Positions 37,243-41,150 of a stretch of 41,150 nucleotides of DNA are shown piece after piece. The DNA lies in NCBI GenBank assembly GCA_015487015.1, contig WFQP01000109.1:1-41150 (forward strand), read 5' to 3'. Each line of letters opens with the position of its first letter. The first letter of the stretch is position 1. The DNA comes from Thiomicrorhabdus sp. (lineage in GTDB: Bacteria > Pseudomonadota > Gammaproteobacteria > Thiomicrospirales > Thiomicrospiraceae). The notes under the pieces were generated by a model. It had not been told where the DNA came from and ran no database searches. It saw only the letters and a list, made by a program, of their open reading frames with translations. Both the position numbers and the translations under genes were made by a program.

Positions 37243-39374
37243 GAGGTATAGGTTTCAATAAGGGTTTGCTGTGCATTAAAAGGAGGAAGGTTATCCTGCT
37301 TTGGCTGGTAGCTGCCATCGGGTTGCAGCAGCCATGCACCAGTATTATCTTTTAGATAGATAATTAACCCCTCTTCGTATACTTGTTGAAAGCAGTCGGG
37401 GTCCATAACAGGAAAGCAAGTCTCAACACGCGCCCATAAATTGCGTCTCATCCAGTCGGCACTGGAGCCGTATAGCTCCGCTTGACCCTCAGTGTTTAAA
37501 AAATAATAGACTCGATGGTGCTCTAAAAAACGCCCAATAATGGAGGTAACGGTAATATTTTCAGAAAGCCCCAACACACCGGGTCTTAGACTGCAAATGC
37601 CTCGCACAATTAGGTCAATTTTAACGCCCGCTTGTGAGGCTTCGTACAGCGCATCAATAATAGAGACCTCTTCGAGACCGTTCATTTTAGCAATAATACG
37701 CGCTGGTTTTCCAAGGCGAGCATTATGAGCTTCGCGTTGAATTTTTTCAATCATGCTGGACTGTAACGTAAACGGTGATTGCAAGAGTACATCGAGGTCT
37801 TTGGTATCGCCTAGGCTGGTCAATTGCTGAAATATTTTAGAGGCATCTTGGCCTATTTCGGGGTTGGCGGTGAGCAGTCCAAAGTCGGTATAAAAACGGG
37901 TGGTTATGTGGTGGTAATTTCCTGTGCCTAAGTGTGTATAGCGTTGGATTTTATCGCCTTCTCGTCGAATGACTAAAATCATTTTAGCGTGGGTTTTATA
38001 GCCAACCACTCCGTAAACAACATGAACCCCCGCATCTTGTAAGCGCATGGCTTGAATAATATTGTTGTCTTCATCAAAGCGAGCACGTAACTCAACCACC
38101 GCGGTGACTTCTTTACCATTTTGTGCGGCACGTTCTAATGCTTTAATAATTTTAGAGTGTTCGCCGGTTCGATACAGCGTCATACGAATTGCTAATACAT
38201 TCGGGTCGGTCGCTGCTTGTTGTAAAAAATCGATGACAGGCGTAAAGGCATCGTAAGGGTGGTGCAGTAAAATGTCTTTGTGACGAATTTTATCAAACAA
38301 TGTCTCAGCAATGTCTTGGCGTTTGAACAGTCTAAACGGGCTTTTAGATTTGCGCTTGGTGTTCATTTTTTTGGGCGCATAGGGGGGGAATAATAAGTCT
38401 GAACGATTGGCCATATCGGGTACTGCATTTAAACGGTGCAGGTTAACGGGGCCGTTGACTTGGAAAAGAGCATTTTCATCAAGTTGAAAGCGGTCGAGTA
38501 GATAGTCAATAATATTACGTGGGCAGTTATCGGCGACTTCCAAGCGAATGCTACCACCGTATTGACGAGCAGAAAGCTCTCCTCGAAGGGCGCTCATTAA
38601 GTCTTCCACTTCCTCTTCATCAATGACCAAATTTGTATTACGAGTAACCCTAAATTGATAACAGCCGGTAACCGTCATACCCGGAAATAGGCGGGAAACA
38701 TTGGCGTGTAAAATGGAGGAGAGAAAGACGAAATCATTTTCACCTTCGGTGGCTTCGGGCGGTAGCTTGACAACACGTGGCAGAGATCGGGGAACAGGCA
38801 CAATTGCTAAGCCATTGGAGCGTCCAAAGGCATCCTTTCCTTCCAGTGAAACAATAAAATTTAAGCTTTTATTTAATACTCTTGGAAAAGGGTGGGAAGG
38901 ATCGAGTCCCACCGCACTTAATACGGGCTGCAAGGATTCGGAAAAAAACTGGGTAATCCACTGATCGTGCTGTTCAGTCCAGTGGTTACGACGTAAAAAA
39001 TGAATATGCTCTTTTTCCAGTTCTGGAATCAAAATATTATTTAAGGTGTGGTACTGATCTTCCACAATCTGTTTAGCGGCTTGCAATAAATTTTTAATAA
39101 CCACTTTTGGGTCTTGTGAATCGGGCGTGGTTAACATACCCGGCTCTCGAGAAAGTTCATACAGCCGAGCCAAACGCACCTCGACAAACTCATCCATATT
39201 ACTACTGGAGATACATAGGTATTTTAAGCGCTCTAATAGAGGAATATTACTCTTTTTAGCTTGCGCCAGTACTCGGCGATTAAATTCGAGCAAACTCATC
39301 TCTTTATTAATATAGCGAGGGTAAGAAGGTGTGTCTTGAAGATTGGCTTCAGTAGAAGGGGGGGTAAATTCCAT
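37239..39374 (-). CDS. ppk1: Polyphosphate kinase 1
   Basis: A 711-residue enzyme that makes polyphosphate from ATP. The N-terminal domain begins RYINKEMSLLEFNRRVL. The catalytic His is in VGYKTHAKMILVIRREG, and the second conserved His is in FLEHHRVYYFLN; SSADWMRRNLWARVE is also typical. A C7 run covers codons 4-6 (39358-39364, encoding TPP): one extra C gives TGA four codons on, one fewer gives a stop within about 25 codons. A second C7 (38392-38398) encodes FPP. No convincing Pho box was seen upstream. Confidence 0.97.
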   Translation of the reverse strand: MEFTPPSTEANLQDTPSYPRYINKEMSLLEFNRRVLAQAKKSNIPLLERLKYLCISSSNMDEFVEVRLARLYELSREPGMLTTPDSQDPKVVIKNLLQAAKQIVEDQYHTLNNILIPELEKEHIHFLRRNHWTEQHDQWITQFFSESLQPVLSAVGLDPSHPFPRVLNKSLNFIVSLEGKDAFGRSNGLAIVPVPRSLPRVVKLPPEATEGENDFVFLSSILHANVSRLFPGMTVTGCYQFRVTRNTNLVIDEEEVEDLMSALRGELSARQYGGSIRLEVADNCPRNIIDYLLDRFQLDENALFQVNGPVNLHRLNAVPDMANRSDLLFPPYAPKKMNTKRKSKSPFRLFKRQDIAETLFDKIRHKDILLHHPYDAFTPVIDFLQQAATDPNVLAIRMTLYRTGEHSKIIKALERAAQNGKEVTAVVELRARFDEDNNIIQAMRLQDAGVHVVYGVVGYKTHAKMILVIRREGDKIQRYTHLGTGNYHHITTRFYTDFGLLTANPEIGQDASKIFQQLTSLGDTKDLDVLLQSPFTLQSSMIEKIQREAHNARLGKPARIIAKMNGLEEVSIIDALYEASQAGVKIDLIVRGICSLRPGVLGLSENITVTSIIGRFLEHHRVYYFLNTEGQAELYGSSADWMRRNLWARVETCFPVMDPDCFQQVYEEGLIIYLKDNTGAWLLQPDGSYQPKQDNLPPFNAQQTLIETYTS
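39358..39364. repeat. C7 run at ppk1 codons 4-6
   Basis: Seven C on the coding strand just after the start codon. Both alternative frames close early by hand reading. Confidence 0.85.
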
Positions 39375-39503
39375 AAGCGTTCTGAATGTTCCTGAATGGT
39401 GTTACAAAAAAGATTATTCCATTTTAGCGAGTTTTGTTTTAAAAATCAGGTTCAAAACAGTAAATTTAATTAAAGGGTTATTGAGCCTCCTTAAAATGTT
39501 TTT

Positions 39504-39512
39504 TGTTATACT
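39504..39512 (+). promoter_or_regulatory. Possible extended -10 promoter of erpA
   Basis: TGTTATACT fits an extended -10 box (TGnTATAAT). It lies about 85 bases before the erpA start, and no good -35 is at the right distance. Confidence 0.35.
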
Positions 39513-39595
39513 ACGACTTTTCGAATACAAAGCTTTCTTAAAGCCCTTTTAATATGAAGGGGCTTGGAAGGTCTCTTATATATAAGGAGGCAGAA

Positions 39596-39937
39596 ATGTC
39601 TGCTATTCCAACACCATTAGACTTTACTGAAGCAGCAGCCGCTAAAGTAAAAGGTTTAATTGAAGATGAACAAAATCCAAATTTAAAATTACGCGTGTAC
39701 ATCACCGGCGGTGGTTGCTCTGGCTTTTCGTATGGCTTTACGTTTGATGAAGAGCAAGCTGAGGACGATACGGTTGTCACCAAAGAAGGTGTTACGTTAT
39801 TAGTGGATTCAATGAGCTTTCAATATTTGGTGGGTGCTAAAATTGATTATCTAGAAGATTTGCAAGGCGCACGGTTTGTGATTGAAAACCCAAATGCAAC
39901 CACCACATGTGGTTGTGGTTCATCTTTTAGTGTTTAA
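39596..39937 (+). CDS. erpA: Iron-sulfur cluster insertion protein ErpA
   Basis: A-type iron-sulfur carrier of 113 residues. The three cluster-binding cysteines are in GGGCSGF and CGCGSSF, and [20 protein letters not shown] is characteristic of ErpA. The start at 39596 is fixed by the near-perfect ribosome-binding site TAAGGAGG; a longer in-frame start at 39554 lacks conservation. It is divergent from ppk1. Confidence 0.95.
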   Translation: MSAIPTPLDFTEAAAAKVKGLIEDEQNPNLKLRVYITGGGCSGFSYGFTFDEEQAEDDTVVTKEGVTLLVDSMSFQYLVGAKIDYLEDLQGARFVIENPNATTTCGCGSSFSV

Positions 39938-39946
39938 AATGTCTTC

Positions 39947-39954
39947 CCCCCCCC
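39947..39954. repeat. C8 run between erpA and citrate synthase
   Basis: C8 starting 9 bases after the erpA stop and 55 bases before the citrate synthase start. Confidence 0.9.
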
Positions 39955-40009
39955 TCTTCGTATGTAAAGCTCCTAGAGCAAATTAAACAAGTTAAATAGG
40001 ACAGCAATA

Positions 40010-41150
40010 ATGGAATATATTCCCGGTTTAGCAGGGATTCCCGTAACGGAATCAAAAATATCTTGTATTGATGGCCAAAAAGGAATCTTGTCATATCGTG
40101 GTTATGATATTCAAGAACTGGCGGAATTCTCCTCGTTTGAAGAGACAACGTTACTGTTGCTATTTGGCGATTTGCCAACGGCGGAAGAGCTGGCGCGGTT
40201 TGATGAGCAGTTAAGAGAGAATCGACGGGTTAAATATAACATTCGTGAAATCATGAAAAACTTACCGCCCACAACCCACCCAATGCACATGTTGCAGGTG
40301 GTCGTGGCGAGCTTGGCGAGCTTTTACCCAAGTACCGAGTACATGAAGGGTGGCACAGAAAATGAAGGTTATATTAACGATGTAACCGTTAAAATTATTG
40401 CCCACATGGGAACGCTAGTGGCCATGTGGGAGCACATGCGTAATGGCTATGACCCCATTGAACCGCGTAAAGATTTAACCTATGCCGAAAACTTTTTATA
40501 TATGGTGACAGGTGAAGAGCCCGATGCAAATTGGGCGCGTTTATTAGATGCCATTTTGATTTTACATGCAGAACACACCATTAACGCTTCTACATTTACT
40601 ACGATGGTAACTGGATCTACCTTGGCAAACCCCTGTTCCGTGATCTCTTCGGCTATTGCCTCTTTATCGGGGCCATTGCATGGTGGCGCAAACCAAAAAG
40701 TGATTGAGATGCTTGAAGAAATTGGCGCGCCTGAGAATGCACGCGCTTACATTGAAGACCGTTTGGCCAATAAAAAAGTCATTTGGGGCATGGGACATCG
40801 AGAGTATAAAACCAAAGATCCACGTGCCACGATTTTGCAAAAACTCTCTTCGGCCTTGTTGAAAGAAAAATCGGAAGAGTTGAGTACGATTTTTCAAACG
40901 GCATTGGAAGTGGAAAAAATATGCGAAGAGCTATTAGGACATAAAGGGGTTTACCCCAATGTCGATTTCTATTCGGGTATTCTGTATAAAGAGATGGGCT
41001 TTGATGTTGGTATTTTTACCCCCATATTTGCCGTAGCACGTTCAGCGGGGTGGATGGCGCATTGGCGCGAGCAGTTGCAAGACAATAAGATTTTTAGACC
41101 CACTCAAGTTTATAAAGGTTCAGGAAGTTTGTGCTACTTGCCCGTTGAAA
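40010..41150 (+). CDS. gltA: Citrate synthase (3' end beyond the window)
   Basis: The first 380 codons of a citrate synthase that condenses oxaloacetate and acetyl-CoA; the frame is open to the window edge. It starts MEYIPGLAGIPVTESKIS and shows the catalytic His in HAEHTINAST, SGPLHGGANQKV with the second His, GMGHREYKTKDPR and the catalytic Asp in PNVDFYSG. The short N-terminus is that of the dimeric (type I) citrate/2-methylcitrate synthase group, so 2-methylcitrate synthase is a less likely alternative. No prp genes are seen. Confidence 0.94.
   Translation, partial: MEYIPGLAGIPVTESKISCIDGQKGILSYRGYDIQELAEFSSFEETTLLLLFGDLPTAEELARFDEQLRENRRVKYNIREIMKNLPPTTHPMHMLQVVVASLASFYPSTEYMKGGTENEGYINDVTVKIIAHMGTLVAMWEHMRNGYDPIEPRKDLTYAENFLYMVTGEEPDANWARLLDAILILHAEHTINASTFTTMVTGSTLANPCSVISSAIASLSGPLHGGANQKVIEMLEEIGAPENARAYIEDRLANKKVIWGMGHREYKTKDPRATILQKLSSALLKEKSEELSTIFQTALEVEKICEELLGHKGVYPNVDFYSGILYKEMGFDVGIFTPIFAVARSAGWMAHWREQLQDNKIFRPTQVYKGSGSLCYLPVE

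Noticed and set aside
39375-39480. Weak Pho-box-like repeat upstream of ppk1 (CTGTTTT-N4-CTGATTT on the minus strand)
   Set aside because: It matches only 5 and 4 of 7 positions and has no correctly spaced -10 box.

Overview
The window looks like a piece of chromosome from a free-living gammaproteobacterium with moderately AT-rich DNA. The block orders dapF-DUF484-xerC-hslV and proC-yggT-metX-metW, the erpA/ppk/ppx grouping and the short-type citrate synthase resemble sulfur-oxidising Piscirickettsiaceae (Thiomicrospira / Thiomicrorhabdus / Hydrogenovibrio). That placement is an inference from gene content and was not searched. I saw no phage, IS transposase, CRISPR array, tRNA or rRNA.

Layout. 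1-3.8 kb (+): lysine/peptidoglycan epimerase dapF, a DUF484 protein, the recombinase xerC, the protease subunit hslV (no hslU beside it) and a UPF0114/YqhA membrane protein, ending in a strong shared terminator. 3.8-8.8 kb (-): a compact four-gene unit transcribed as DUF1611-like P-loop protein, ABC exporter, alpha/beta hydrolase and phosphate-selective-type porin; I do not know its function. 8.8-9.0 kb: a 73-bp near-perfect palindrome. 9.0-12 kb (-): feoA-feoB-feoC ferrous iron uptake with a Fur box. 12-15.2 kb (-): proC, yggT, metX, metW. 15.2-16.7 kb: a gap, then a gene with a near-consensus FliA (sigma-28) promoter. 16.7-18.9 kb (+): groES-groEL with an exact CIRCE operator. 19-20.1 kb: argC. 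20.1-24.7 kb: cyclic-di-GMP/regulatory proteins (CHASE-PAS-GGDEF-EAL with yidD coupled behind it, and an EAL-HDOD protein). 24.7-26.8 kb (+): succinate-semialdehyde-type dehydrogenase and an EI24/CysZ-like membrane protein. 26.9-29.5 kb (-): SrmB-like helicase and ppnN. 29.6-31.8 kb (+): AI-2E-family permease and a periplasmic metallo-beta-lactamase-fold protein with a broken metal motif. 31.9-35 kb (-): OmpA-family protein, sixA, pyrE, nfo. 35.2-35.7 kb (+): an unknown coiled-coil/tail-anchored protein. 35.7-39.4 kb (-): ppk1-ppx polyphosphate pair. 39.6 kb to the end (+): erpA and a truncated citrate synthase gene.

The most striking global signal is not a gene. The window carries 21 runs of 7-10 G (or C), almost all of the form A-G(7-10)-A when read on the G strand. 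Roughly 1-2 would be expected by chance. Twelve lie inside genes and all preserve the reading frame. Several sit within the first few codons or in 5' leaders (porin, feoB, ppk1, the unknown gene at 35161, hslV, proC, the EAL-HDOD gene, aldehyde dehydrogenase, citrate synthase). This is the layout expected of slippage-prone contingency tracts and could make iron uptake, the porin and polyphosphate synthesis phase-variable, although other explanations exist.
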